NCBI GenBank assembly: GCA_021776115.1 | Contig: JAJFGN010000056.1 | Span: 1-61,525, forward strand | DNA from: Kiloniellaceae bacterium | GTDB lineage: Bacteria > Pseudomonadota > Alphaproteobacteria > Kiloniellales > J153 | Reading direction: 5' to 3' | DNA length: 61,525 nt | In this document: positions 7,750-16,629 of the stretch, piece after piece | Layout: each line of letters starts with the position of its first letter | Numbering within the stretch: position 1 is the first letter of the stretch | Notes under the pieces: generated by a model | Seen by the model: the letters and a program-made list of their open reading frames with translations, nothing else | What the model was told of the DNA's origin: nothing | The model's database searches: none | Made by a program: the position numbers and the translations under genes

Positions 7750-8625
7750 ATGTTCGAATACACCGACTACACTATCGCGCCGTGGGGCACGGACCTCGCG
7801 ATCTACTTCTTCCTGATCGGCACTGCAGCCATGGTCTTCGTGTTTGCCGCCGCCCCGCAGGTGTTTGGCGGAACCGCGCGGGCCCTGACGCCGCTGCAAA
7901 TGCCCGCGACGATCATCGCCTTGGCGATTACGATCGTTTGCGTGCCGCTGCTGATCATGGACCTGGGCCAGCCGGCGCGGCTCCTCTATCCGATCCTCTA
8001 TTTTCGTTGGACCTCGCCGCTCTCCTGGGGCTCGGTCCTGCTCATCCTCTTCGGCCTGTCGATGCTCGCCTTCGCCTACGGTCTCTATCGCGGCGACGCG
8101 CCCTGGCTGCGCACGATCGGCATCGCTGGTTCGCTGCTGGCGCTCAGCATGCCGCTCTACACCGGGATCGACCTCATGGCGAATCAGGCCCGGGAGGTCT
8201 GGCAGTCGCCGCTGGTCCCGTTACTATTCGTCGTCCTGTCGGTCACCTCCGGGGCGGCGGTCCTGACGGTCGTGGCGCTCATCTGGAAGGGGGCGACGCC
8301 CGAGGCGACCGCCTTCCTGCGGCGAATACTGCTTGCGTCCGTGGCGATCACGCTCGTGATGTTCTTCGTCGAGGTTGTGGCGTTGACCTTCGGGACGCAG
8401 GAGGAACAGACCGCCTGGACCCTGATCAACAGCGAGTTCGGCATACGCTTTTGGCTCTTGACCTTCTTGGTCGGGATCGTCGTGCCCCTCGTCCTGCTGG
8501 TTCTTCCGGCGCTCGCGGCAAACCCCGTGCTGGTTTCCCTGGCCGGCGTCGCAGGCATGGTGGGTGCCTATACGTTCCGCGAGGTGATTCTCTACGCGGG
8601 CCAACTGCCGCAACTCTACTACTGA
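7750..8625 (+). CDS. NrfD/PsrC/TtrC-family membrane subunit
   Basis: 291 residues, preceded by AAGGAGG, with about eight hydrophobic helices across the whole length. It is the polytopic anchor that exchanges electrons with the quinone pool for the FeS and molybdenum subunits. The MDLGQPARLLYP segment near residue 75 is the conserved Gly-Gln-Pro loop of the NrfD family. It lacks b-haem His pairs, as expected for NrfD rather than a NarI-type anchor. 28 bp separates it from the catalytic gene. Confidence 0.9.
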   Translation: MFEYTDYTIAPWGTDLAIYFFLIGTAAMVFVFAAAPQVFGGTARALTPLQMPATIIALAITIVCVPLLIMDLGQPARLLYPILYFRWTSPLSWGSVLLILFGLSMLAFAYGLYRGDAPWLRTIGIAGSLLALSMPLYTGIDLMANQAREVWQSPLVPLLFVVLSVTSGAAVLTVVALIWKGATPEATAFLRRILLASVAITLVMFFVEVVALTFGTQEEQTAWTLINSEFGIRFWLLTFLVGIVVPLVLLVLPALAANPVLVSLAGVAGMVGAYTFREVILYAGQLPQLYY

Positions 8626-8653
8626 GGCACCGTAAGCGGTGAGGAGTTCAACC

Positions 8654-11320
8654 ATGATCACGCGCAACAGCCTGAACTTGACCCGCCGCGGCTTCATGAA
8701 GCTGGGCGGAACCGCGGCGGCGGTGGCCGCCAGCTTGGAAAGCCGGCGCTTGGTCGCGATGGAGCAATCGCTGGGCGGCAAGGATTTCTCCGCCGTCACC
8801 GGCGCCGAACGACAGGCGGTGCCTTATACCTGCTTGGCCTGCAACATTGAGGACGGTGGCGTCGCCTTCGTCGAGAACGGCCGGATCGTGAAGCTTGAAG
8901 GCAACATGGACCACCCGAACACACGTGGGAAGCTGTGTGCTAAGGGCAATGCCGGCTACCTCCACGTCTACGATCCGGACCGGATCATGACACCCTTGCA
9001 GCGCACCGGGAAACGGGGCGAGGGCAAGTGGAAGCGCATCTCCTACGACGAGGCGGCCACCATCTTAGCGGCCAAACTGCGCCAGGTGATCGACCGGTCG
9101 GAGCGCGAGGGCGACCCGGCGATCCGCAACGAGATCGTCTTCAAGTGGGGCAGGAACCGGACCGGCGGGGCCGTTAGCCGGTTCATGCACGCGCTCGGCT
9201 CCAACACCATGGTCAACCATACGAACATCTGCGAGTCCTCGAAAAAGGTCGGGCTAGAGCCGTCGTGGGGCCCCGACATCGAATCCTGCGACTGGGCGAA
9301 CACCAAGTACATCATCAACTTCGGCTCCAACGTTCTGGAGACCGCCTACTTCATGAACCCGAACGCCCAGCGCCTGGTCGACGGCGTGGTCGCGAACAAG
9401 GCGAAGCTGGTGAGCTTCGACGTCCGCCTGTCGAACACGGCCGGCTACTCGGACGAGTGGTACGCGCCCTTCCCGGGCACGGACGGCGCGATCGCGCTGG
9501 CGATGGCGCACGTCATCATGAACGAGGGTTTGTACGACGCCGACTTCGTCCGCGACTGGACCAACGTCACGGCCGAGCAGCTCATCGCGCACCTGAAACC
9601 CTACACGCCGGAGTTCGCCGAGGAGGAGTCCGGTGTGCCGGCCCGAGATATCCGGCGCATCGCGCGCGAGTTCGCGACGACGAAGCCCGCGACAACCTTT
9701 TCATATCGCGGCCCGTGCAAGCATCTCTGGGGCGCCTACCAGGAAGCGGCCATCCACATGCTGAACGTCATCACGGGGAACGTTGAGACCAAGGGCGGCT
9801 ACTGCCTGCCGCGCGGAATGGGCTGGCCGCAGCCCGAGCCCAACCCGCCCGCCGGCAAGGTGCCGAGCGTGCTGGCCAAACCGCCGCTCTATCCCCTGGC
9901 CTCGCACGCCGTGTCGACGAATGTGCCCTACATGATCATGAAGGGCGAGGCCAAGGTGTCGGTTTGGATGAGCTATTACGACAATCCGGTCTACGCCTAT
10001 CCCTCCAGCCATCTCTGGAAGGACTTCCTGACGGACGAGTCGCACGTGCCGTTCTATGTGTCGTTCAGCCCCTACATGTCGGAAACGACGGAGCTGGCCG
10101 ACCTGATCATCCCGGACGTGACCTATCTGGAGCGGCACGATCCCGAGTCCATGCCGAGCGGGCTCTATCCCTGCCTGTCGATCCGCCAGCCGGTGATCAA
10201 GCCGCTCGGCGGGACGCAGGAGTTTCGCCAAACTCTGATCGACGTGATCCGGAAGGTCGATCCGGACGAGGCGCTCGGCGTCCGCAAGTACTTCGCGTTC
10301 GACACGGTCGAGGACTGGATGCGGGCCCACTTCGACAACATCCCGGGCCTCAAGGAAGCCGGCGGCTGGAACGCGCTAAAAGAAAAGGGGGTATGGCCGA
10401 TCTACGGCAAGGTGGACCAGGAAACCGCCAAGCTGGTCGATCGCAACGGCAACGAGGTCGAGGCCGAGTATGGGCTGCACCGCAAGCGTCTGTCCGCCAG
10501 TGAAATCGCGGACGCGGAGATCGACGTGCAGGGCACGATCCGCAAGAACGGTCACGCCATCGGCGTATCCATCAACGGCCGAGGCCACGTCGGGTTCGGC
10601 ACGGGCTCACGCAAGATCGAGATCTACAAGGAAGGATGGCGCGAATACGGCTTCAACCCGATGCCGGTCTACAAGCGCCTCGCCTCACGCGAGAAGAAGC
10701 CGGACGAGCTGGTGCTGACGACCTACAAGGTCAACGTGCACACGCAAAGCCGCACCTCGTCGCTCAAGGTTCTGGCGGAGCTCTATCACAAGAACCCGGC
10801 CTGGATGAACCCGGGCACGGCGGCGGCGCGCGACATCACGGACGGCGACCTGATCCGCGTGACCTCGCCACTGGGATACATCGTCACGCGGGCGCATGTC
10901 ACCGAAGGCATCCATCCAGAGGTGATTGCGATATCCACTGCCTGCGGCCATGACGCCTACGGTCGCCTCGCCCAACTCAAGCATCGCGAGGCCGATCCCG
11001 AGTACGCGCTCGGCGGCGATCCCGATGTGACGCACAACGTGTGGTGGGACGACAAGGGGGTGCATCCCAATCCGATCATTCGCCTGGCAGTCGACCCGAT
11101 CGGCGGATCGCAGGGCTGGTACGACACAGTCGTCAGCGTGACCAAGGCCGAGCCCGGCGACATGTACGGTGACGTGCGGGTCAGCACCGAGCAGGCGATG
11201 AAGGACTACGACGAGACGCTGCGCTACGCCTACACCGGTGACCTGCACCGGGCGGCGCACAAGGAGGTGGACGTCGATTGGGACAACCTACCGAAGCCGG
11301 CGCTGTCGGTTGGCCATTAG
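8654..11320 (+). CDS. Tat-exported molybdopterin-guanine-dinucleotide oxidoreductase, catalytic subunit (TtrA/PsrA/ArrA/ArxA-like), unknown substrate
   Basis: 888 residues. A Tat motif (LTRRGFMKLGG, R11-R12) directs export. The FS0 cluster motif is unusual: Cys60, Cys63, Asp67, Cys95, so the third position that is normally Cys is Asp. Family phrases YDPDRIMTPLQR and GKRGEGKWKRISYDEA follow. NHTNICESS places Cys193 where the molybdenum ligand is expected. The C-terminal third carries the MGD-binding domain (TSPLGYIVTRAHVTEGIHPEVIAIS). It belongs to the complex iron-sulfur molybdoenzyme group that acts on As, S or Se oxyanions. Which substrate, and whether it reduces or oxidises it, cannot be read from the sequence. 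Confidence 0.9.
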   Translation: MITRNSLNLTRRGFMKLGGTAAAVAASLESRRLVAMEQSLGGKDFSAVTGAERQAVPYTCLACNIEDGGVAFVENGRIVKLEGNMDHPNTRGKLCAKGNAGYLHVYDPDRIMTPLQRTGKRGEGKWKRISYDEAATILAAKLRQVIDRSEREGDPAIRNEIVFKWGRNRTGGAVSRFMHALGSNTMVNHTNICESSKKVGLEPSWGPDIESCDWANTKYIINFGSNVLETAYFMNPNAQRLVDGVVANKAKLVSFDVRLSNTAGYSDEWYAPFPGTDGAIALAMAHVIMNEGLYDADFVRDWTNVTAEQLIAHLKPYTPEFAEEESGVPARDIRRIAREFATTKPATTFSYRGPCKHLWGAYQEAAIHMLNVITGNVETKGGYCLPRGMGWPQPEPNPPAGKVPSVLAKPPLYPLASHAVSTNVPYMIMKGEAKVSVWMSYYDNPVYAYPSSHLWKDFLTDESHVPFYVSFSPYMSETTELADLIIPDVTYLERHDPESMPSGLYPCLSIRQPVIKPLGGTQEFRQTLIDVIRKVDPDEALGVRKYFAFDTVEDWMRAHFDNIPGLKEAGGWNALKEKGVWPIYGKVDQETAKLVDRNGNEVEAEYGLHRKRLSASEIADAEIDVQGTIRKNGHAIGVSINGRGHVGFGTGSRKIEIYKEGWREYGFNPMPVYKRLASREKKPDELVLTTYKVNVHTQSRTSSLKVLAELYHKNPAWMNPGTAAARDITDGDLIRVTSPLGYIVTRAHVTEGIHPEVIAISTACGHDAYGRLAQLKHREADPEYALGGDPDVTHNVWWDDKGVHPNPIIRLAVDPIGGSQGWYDTVVSVTKAEPGDMYGDVRVSTEQAMKDYDETLRYAYTGDLHRAAHKEVDVDWDNLPKPALSVGH

Positions 11321-11350
11321 GTCGCTTGTACCGGAGTGAGGAGCCCAGCC

Positions 11351-12136
11351 ATGGATCTTTCGCAGAACACGGTGAGCCCAGCCCGGGGCGGAGCCACGAA
11401 GTGCGAGGAGGCGGCGGTTTCGCCGGCCGGCGGGCACGGCGCACGCGCCGCGGAATGCGATGCGTTGGCCGGGCTCTACCGGTTTCTCGGGCGCTGCCTC
11501 GAGGAGGAGGTGGATGCCGATTTCTTGGCGCTGCTGACGGGGCCGTTGCGTCCGGCGTTGACCGAGATCGGCCTGGTCTTGGATGACTCTCTTGTCCAAT
11601 CCGATGCGGCGGCGTTCCTGGCGAGCACGGCCGAGGAGTTCACCGCGCTGTTCGTGGCGCCGGGCGCGGTCAGCCCATACCGATCCGTATTCGAGAAAGG
11701 CCGCAATTTCCAGGAGCCCTGCGACGAAGCCATCGCCGCGTATCGCCAGGCCGGTCTGGAGTTCCAGAACCGCTATAGCGGCGAGTTTCCCGATCACGTC
11801 GGGGTCATGCTAGGTTTCGTCGGCTGGCTCGCCGAGCGGGAGGCCGAGAGCCTCGGGGTGGCCGATGAGGTCGCCGCCGATGCTTGGCGCGTTCGGCGGG
11901 AGACGTTTCTGCTGGAGCAGCTAGGTCCCTGGGCGCCGGGCTGGTGCCGGCGCGCCCGAATACTGGCGCAGCACGCCTTCTATCGGCAGGTCCTGGAGTT
12001 GACCGAACGGGTCTTGTGGCACGATCTGCAGGCGCTGGCCGATCGTCGGCGGTTCAAGGAGCTGGAGCGACTAAACCGCCGCGCGCCGGTCCGCCTGGAC
12101 TACGACGCCGACTTCCGCAAGGCGTCGGGGCTTTAG
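11351..12136 (+). CDS. TorD/DmsD-family molybdoenzyme maturation chaperone
   Basis: 261 residues, mostly helical. The conserved PDHVGVMLGFVGWL motif near residue 145 is the E/PDH signature of TorD chaperones, preceded by a SPYRSVF/N segment typical of the family. Such proteins hold the apo-enzyme and its Tat peptide until the cofactor is inserted. It sits directly after the catalytic gene (30 bp gap), so its client is almost certainly that enzyme. ATG 11351 is chosen over a GTG at 11336 because GAGTGAGGAG precedes it. Confidence 0.9.
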   Translation: MDLSQNTVSPARGGATKCEEAAVSPAGGHGARAAECDALAGLYRFLGRCLEEEVDADFLALLTGPLRPALTEIGLVLDDSLVQSDAAAFLASTAEEFTALFVAPGAVSPYRSVFEKGRNFQEPCDEAIAAYRQAGLEFQNRYSGEFPDHVGVMLGFVGWLAEREAESLGVADEVAADAWRVRRETFLLEQLGPWAPGWCRRARILAQHAFYRQVLELTERVLWHDLQALADRRRFKELERLNRRAPVRLDYDADFRKASGL

Positions 12137-12144
12137 GGCGCGCG

Positions 12145-13320
12145 ATGACCGCGCCACAGCGCATCCTGTTGATCGAGGGCTCCGGCCGCGGATTCCTCAG
12201 CCATTATGTGCATGCGCTGGCGCTGGGTCTCTACGAGGCGGGGCACACCGTCCGGCTCGTGACCGGTTGCCGCGACGAATTGCACGGATGGCCACTTCCC
12301 TTCGGCAAGGGTGCGTGTCTGGAAAAGGGCGTCGCCGGCTGGGCCTGTCTGGCGCGCGAGGTGCGGGCGTTCCGGCCCGACGTGGTGCATTTCCAGTGGA
12401 TGAACGATCCCTTCGTGGGCCGGCTGTTCATCGCCTGGCTGCATGCCCGCGGCATCGGCGTTGCCTACACGCCGCACAACCTCCTGCCGCACCGCGGCCG
12501 GTGGCTGTCCATGCCGGTGTTTGGCTACTTCTACCGCTGCGTCGACCGCATCGTGGCCCGCGACCCGCACATGGTTTGGGCGGGCGAGGAGCTTCTCGGC
12601 ATCGCGCCCCAGCGGATGGTACAACTTCCGGGCAGCCCGAACCTGATCGCGCATCCCCTGGCCCCACAAAGCGAGCCCCCTGAGCTGGCGGGGCATGCGC
12701 CCGGCGAAGTTCGCGTTCTCTTCTTCGGCCACGGTTGCCGCCGCAAGGGCCTAGCCACGTTGCTCGACGCGCTTGCCGGATCCGACTGGCCGAAGACCGT
12801 TCATGTGGTCCTCGCCGGGGACGGCGTACTTCAAGGCGCCGAGCCGAATACGCTGGCGGCGGCGCAGCATCGGGCGCGGCTGACGGTCATCGACCGGTAC
12901 ATAGAGCCGGACGAGGTTGGTGCTCTGTTTCGCGATGCCGACCTTCTGGTCATGCCTTATCTGAAGCTCTGCAAGAGCCCGATCGTCGATCTGGCCGCCG
13001 CCTTTGGCTTGCCCGTGCTGCGCTCGGACCGCGTCGAGGGCACCCGGTTCCGCGACGGAGCCCATGGCCTGACCGTGCCCCATGGCGATGCACTGGCTCT
13101 CCGCGAAGCCTTGGCGATCCTGACCGCCGAGCCGGGGCGGCTGGCGACCTTCAACGCGGCCCTGGCGCGCGAGGAGCCGGTGACCGCGGCAACGGCTCGC
13201 CTCGCCGCCGGTCACGCGCGGATGTACGCGGACCTGATGACGGAGCGCCGCAGCGGCCGCGCGGCGGCCCGTGCTGTCGATGCGCGCCTGGCCCGGCCGT
13301 CGTCCGGTTTGCTCGGGTAA
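12145..13320 (+). CDS. glycosyltransferase family 4-like protein
   Basis: 391 residues with a GT-B fold: an N-terminal Rossmann domain (LIEGSGRGFLSHYVHALALGL, then RPDVVHFQWMND) and a C-terminal nucleotide-sugar domain (VRVLFFGHGCRRKGLATLLDAL, later RDADLLVMPYLKLCKSPIVDLAAAFGLPVL). In GT4 enzymes the last region contacts the donor sugar; the usual E-x7-E acidic pair reads K-S-P-I-V-D here. It is 8 bp after the chaperone gene and 6 bp before the next, so clearly in the operon. A sugar transferase is an unexpected member of a respiratory operon. Confidence 0.82.
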   Translation: MTAPQRILLIEGSGRGFLSHYVHALALGLYEAGHTVRLVTGCRDELHGWPLPFGKGACLEKGVAGWACLAREVRAFRPDVVHFQWMNDPFVGRLFIAWLHARGIGVAYTPHNLLPHRGRWLSMPVFGYFYRCVDRIVARDPHMVWAGEELLGIAPQRMVQLPGSPNLIAHPLAPQSEPPELAGHAPGEVRVLFFGHGCRRKGLATLLDALAGSDWPKTVHVVLAGDGVLQGAEPNTLAAAQHRARLTVIDRYIEPDEVGALFRDADLLVMPYLKLCKSPIVDLAAAFGLPVLRSDRVEGTRFRDGAHGLTVPHGDALALREALAILTAEPGRLATFNAALAREEPVTAATARLAAGHARMYADLMTERRSGRAAARAVDARLARPSSGLLG

Positions 13321-13326
13321 GACGCC

Positions 13327-13764
13327 ATGCCAGATGTCCGAACGCTGATCCTGATCGCCCACGAGCGGATGACTCCCGGTCTCATCAAGCTGATGCGCCG
13401 GAAGATCGAGGTGTTCCGGCATTACCGCCTGCTGGCAACGACCGAAACCGGCGAGGCGATCGAGCGTGCGCTCGATCTCGAGGTGACGCACCTCTTCTCT
13501 GGTAGGCGCGGCGGCGAGATCCAACTTTGCGGCCTCATTTGTACCAACACGATCGGCGCGGTCTTCTTCCTAAGAGATCCAGTGAATGAGCGCCCCGATG
13601 AGCCGGATATCACACCATTCTACCGGGCCTGCGACTTGAACAACGTTCCTCTGGCGACGAACCTGGTCACCACCGTAGCACTAGCGACTTGGCTCGGACG
13701 CAAGGTGGAGCAGGAGAGCGATGAGCGACCTGCGAGCAACCTCACCCATGTCGCGGCGTCTTAG
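13327..13764 (+). CDS. methylglyoxal synthase-like protein with altered active site
   Basis: 145 residues aligning along the whole MGS fold: LILIAHE, ATTETG, SGRRGGEIQLCGLI, VFFLRDPVNERPDEPDI and NVPLATNLVTT. Compared with E. coli MgsA, His19 and Asp101 are kept. Catalytic Asp71 becomes Glu, His98 becomes Asp, Asp20 becomes Glu, and the phosphate-binding Lys23 and Thr47 are lost. A true dihydroxyacetone-phosphate lyase activity is therefore doubtful. The fold may bind another anion. It overlaps the next gene by 44 bp. Confidence 0.8.
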   Translation: MPDVRTLILIAHERMTPGLIKLMRRKIEVFRHYRLLATTETGEAIERALDLEVTHLFSGRRGGEIQLCGLICTNTIGAVFFLRDPVNERPDEPDITPFYRACDLNNVPLATNLVTTVALATWLGRKVEQESDERPASNLTHVAAS

Positions 13765-14137
13765 CTGGCTTGTGATCGCGGCCGTGACGGCGGGTTGCGG
13801 CCCGGATGTCAAGACCATCGCGGCGCAGGATCTTGCCGCGCATCTGGCCGCGGGCAAGGCCGGTCAGGTGTTTCACCTAGTCGATTTGCGCCCGGCCCAG
13901 GACTTCGCGCGCGCTCACCTTCCGGGGGCGCGGAGCGTGCCGTACGCACTGCTTGCAGCCGACCCGGATCTGTTTGCCGACGGCAAGCCGGTCATCTTCT
14001 ACGACGAGAACGCGGCCGATGCGCGACGGATTGGCAAGGCGCTCGGGCCGCGTGTGCCGCTGAACGTCGTTATTCTCGCGGGCGGCATTCGCGCCTGGAT
14101 TGGCACGGGACTGCCGCTTGATGAGGCGGCACGATGA
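13721..14137 (+). CDS. rhodanese-fold lipoprotein lacking the catalytic Cys
   Basis: 138 residues. ATG 13721 has a GGAG-rich RBS; an internal ATG at 13748 gives a tighter signal peptide. A hydrophobic stretch ends in a lipobox-like TAGC, predicting a lipid-anchored exported protein. The rhodanese domain is clear (VDLRPAQDFARAHLPGARSVP, then VVILAGGIRAWIGTGLPL). Where the persulfide Cys loop should be, the sequence reads VIFYDENAAD, so it cannot be a sulfurtransferase by the usual mechanism. The stop overlaps the next ATG. Confidence 0.82.
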   Translation: MSDLRATSPMSRRLSWLVIAAVTAGCGPDVKTIAAQDLAAHLAAGKAGQVFHLVDLRPAQDFARAHLPGARSVPYALLAADPDLFADGKPVIFYDENAADARRIGKALGPRVPLNVVILAGGIRAWIGTGLPLDEAAR

Positions 14138-15291
14138 CGACCGGCACCTTGGCCCGGATGGTGCAGGCCCTCGATGGGGTGCGCCTAATTGTCGAGGAGG
14201 AGTTCTGCGTCAACCCGCGCGCGAGATACGCATTCTGCGGCCGCTGCGTGAAGGCGTGCCAGTCGGATGCGCTGAAGGTTTCCGCGGACGCCATCGAGTT
14301 GGACGAGGCCGTTTGCACCGCGTGCGGCGCCTGCGTGCCGGCGTGCCCGGCCGGCGCCCTTCACCTGTCGGGCTTCGATCCGGAACGATTCATCGAAAGC
14401 CTCGAGGGCGCCGGGGAGGTTCACCTGCACTGCGCGGCTGGCGGGGACCGGGAAGAGGGCGCGGCGATCCCCTGTCACCTCATGCTCGACCGGCGGCTCG
14501 CCGCCGCCGCGCTTGCCGAGGGAACCCACCGTTTCGTACTTCACGGCATGGAAAAGTGCGCGATGTGTCAAAGGGCCGACGCGCGCGATCATGTGGCGCG
14601 CCTTGGGCGCAGCATGGCCAAGTGGTTCGACGGCCAGGGGCTCGAGATCACGTTCGCGGCGACCGGCAAGGCTCGACGCGCGCCGCGCGGCCGGGCGGGC
14701 GCGACCGGCGCGGATCGGCGCGGCTTCCTGCGGCTCATGGGGCTGCAGGCCGGCGCCGGTGTCGCGGAACTCGTGACGACCGGGACCGGCGACGCGGACG
14801 ACGAACCGCTTGATACAGGTTGTGCGTATCTCGACGGTAAGGCTCTTTCCAAACGTCCGGTTCCGTACCGCGCCGTCCTGGCGCGACGGATCGAGCGCCT
14901 GCCGTGGGCCGAGAATCGGCCGCTGCCCTGGCACACGCGCACGATCGACGAGGCGTGCAGCGCGTGCATGGTGTGCCCCAAGACCTGTCCGACCGGCGCC
15001 CTCGAAGACCATAGCGATCGCGGCGCGCGGCGTATTTCGTTCGACCCGGCTTTCTGCACGAATTGCAGTCTGTGCCAGCAGATCTGTCCGCAGGACGCGA
15101 TCCGGCCGCGCCTCGCACAATCGGTGGCGAAGGCAACGGCGCCGCGGGCCGTGCTCATGCATCGGGCGACCAGACAGTGCGAGGTTTGCCGGAGCGGATT
15201 TGTTCCGTCGGATCCCGCGTCGCGCCTGTGTCCGGTCTGCGCCAACGAACGGGAGATGGATGAAGAGTGGCTGGAGATTCTCTACGACTAG
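14134..15291 (+). CDS. multi-cluster ferredoxin-like protein with internal twin-arginine motif and C-terminal zinc-ribbon-like Cys pairs
   Basis: 385 residues. Two 4Fe-4S motifs lie at about 24-80 (FCGRCVKACQ; CTACGACVPACP) and two near 270-320 (CSACMVCPKTCP; CTNCSLCQQICP). In the middle CAMC lies near 150, followed by a basic linker and an internal DRRGFLRLMGLQAG segment that resembles a Tat motif but is not N-terminal. The C-terminus has CEVC...CPVC, likely a metal site. It is probably an electron carrier or a cluster-transfer hub of the operon. No close named homologue is recognised. Confidence 0.75.
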   Translation: MTTGTLARMVQALDGVRLIVEEEFCVNPRARYAFCGRCVKACQSDALKVSADAIELDEAVCTACGACVPACPAGALHLSGFDPERFIESLEGAGEVHLHCAAGGDREEGAAIPCHLMLDRRLAAAALAEGTHRFVLHGMEKCAMCQRADARDHVARLGRSMAKWFDGQGLEITFAATGKARRAPRGRAGATGADRRGFLRLMGLQAGAGVAELVTTGTGDADDEPLDTGCAYLDGKALSKRPVPYRAVLARRIERLPWAENRPLPWHTRTIDEACSACMVCPKTCPTGALEDHSDRGARRISFDPAFCTNCSLCQQICPQDAIRPRLAQSVAKATAPRAVLMHRATRQCEVCRSGFVPSDPASRLCPVCANEREMDEEWLEILYD

Positions 15292-15550
15292 ACTTATCGT
15301 TGTCGGATTGGTGCTCGTGGTGTCGGCTGGTATCGCCGCATGGTGGTGGTCGAGGCCGCGCACGCCGGAGGCACTCTACCGCGCGCGCTGCGCGGCCTGT
15401 CATGCGCTGCCTGATCTCTCGCGGTTCGCCGCCGCCGACATGGCCAAGATCGTGGCGACCATGCGCGCCAGCAACGGCGCCGACGCCGTGATCGACGAGG
15501 AGGAGGCACAGCTTATCGTGCGGTATCTGGAGCAGGTAATGGCGCAATGA
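15260..15550 (+). CDS. membrane-anchored monohaem cytochrome c
   Basis: 96 residues overlapping the ferredoxin gene by 32 bp. ATG 15260 has GGGAG four bases upstream. An N-terminal transmembrane anchor (LIVVGLVLVVSAGIAAWWW) is followed by CAACH near residue 50, the haem attachment site, and a downstream Met (KIVATMRASNG) suited as sixth ligand. It is the only cytochrome in the island and could carry electrons on the periplasmic side, which would suit an enzyme working in the oxidative direction. The gene is easily missed because a longer reading frame begins upstream. Confidence 0.8.
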   Translation: MKSGWRFSTTRLIVVGLVLVVSAGIAAWWWSRPRTPEALYRARCAACHALPDLSRFAAADMAKIVATMRASNGADAVIDEEEAQLIVRYLEQVMAQ

Positions 15551-16629
15551 CCGGGGCGCTCTTGCACACTGATCAGATCGAAGAGCGCGCCCTCGCCGCG
15601 CTGCGCCGGATCGCGACCTCGCCCGAGGGTCCGGATGTGGTCGCGGCCGGTCACGTCTATGACGTGGTCGGCACGGGCGGCGTCCTGCGTGTCCTATTGG
15701 ATCCCGAGCGTGTGCCGGCCGGTACGGACGAGGCATTGGCGGAGGCCGTGACATCGGTTCTTCGCGATCTGCCGGGCGTTGAGCGAGTCGTCGTCAAACC
15801 GCGCCCCAGGGCCGTGGCGCAGCGCGCGTCGCTGCCCGGCGTGCGCCACGTCCTGGCCGTGCACAGCGGCAAGGGCGGCGTCGGCAAGTCGACCGTCGCC
15901 GTCAACCTGGCGGTCGCGCTCGCGGCGCCACAGCCCGATGGACAGGGGCTTCACGTTGGGCTGCTCGACGCCGACGTCTACGGCCCCTCAGCGCCACTTC
16001 TGCTCGGCCTCGGCGGGCGAGCACGGTCAACCGCCGACGGGGCCCGCATCGCGCCCATGCAGGCGCACGGTGTGACGGTCATGTCGCTCGGCTTCCTGAT
16101 GCCGCAGGGCAAGCCGCTCGCCTGGCGGGGCGCATTGGTCGACGAGGGTTTGCCGCAGCTTCTGATCGAGGTCGACTGGGGCGCTCTCGACGTTCTGATC
16201 GTCGATCTTCCGCCCGGAACCTCGAACGTGCATCTCGCCCTCGCCGAAGGGATCGCCCTGTCCGGCGTGCTGACCGTGACGGCGCCCGGCCAGGTCTCGG
16301 TTCAGGACGTGCGCCGCGGCATGGAGATGTTCGCCGACCTCGCCGTGCCCTGCTTGGGCCTGGTCGAGAATTTCTCCGGTGTCACGTGCCGCCGGTGCGG
16401 CGACACGCGCGACCTCTTCGGAGCCGGCGGCGGCGCGGAACTTGTCGCGAGCACGGGCCTGCCGCTCCTGGCCCGGGTTCCCTTCCTGCCGGACGTTCTG
16501 CGTTCGGGCGAAAGCGGCACGCCGGTCGTCGTTTCGCACCCGGACTCCGAAGCAGGCCGCGCGTTTCGCGCCATGGCGGACACGTTGGTTCGCCGCCTGG
16601 CCGAGCCAGCAACGGGAGTGCGCGCATGA
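15547..16629 (+). CDS. Mrp/ApbC-family P-loop ATPase, copy 1 (with MIP18-like domain)
   Basis: 360 residues. An N-terminal MIP18/DUF59-like region (about 10-80) is followed by the deviant Walker A SGKGGVGKST near 105, DADVYGPS, a Walker B-type VDLPPGTS and a C-terminal CRRC that in this family co-ordinates a bridging [4Fe-4S] cluster between two subunits. Members act as iron-sulfur cluster carriers. It starts at ATGA overlapping the cytochrome gene and ends overlapping copy 2. Confidence 0.9.
   Translation: MTGALLHTDQIEERALAALRRIATSPEGPDVVAAGHVYDVVGTGGVLRVLLDPERVPAGTDEALAEAVTSVLRDLPGVERVVVKPRPRAVAQRASLPGVRHVLAVHSGKGGVGKSTVAVNLAVALAAPQPDGQGLHVGLLDADVYGPSAPLLLGLGGRARSTADGARIAPMQAHGVTVMSLGFLMPQGKPLAWRGALVDEGLPQLLIEVDWGALDVLIVDLPPGTSNVHLALAEGIALSGVLTVTAPGQVSVQDVRRGMEMFADLAVPCLGLVENFSGVTCRRCGDTRDLFGAGGGAELVASTGLPLLARVPFLPDVLRSGESGTPVVVSHPDSEAGRAFRAMADTLVRRLAEPATGVRA

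Noticed and set aside
6898-7899. 333-codon open frame antisense to the ferredoxin gene
   Set aside because: It mirrors strongly coding sequence of a certain gene, shows no domain and no RBS; a GC-rich shadow.
8654-11320. Naming the enzyme arsenite oxidase, tetrathionate reductase or polysulfide reductase
   Set aside because: Gene order resembles ttrBCA and regulators resemble AioXSR, but no diagnostic residue was seen and FS0 differs from all of them.
14185-15363. 392-codon open frame antisense to the multi-cluster ferredoxin
   Set aside because: Composition is typical of a high-GC shadow frame and the sense strand has clear Cys motifs.
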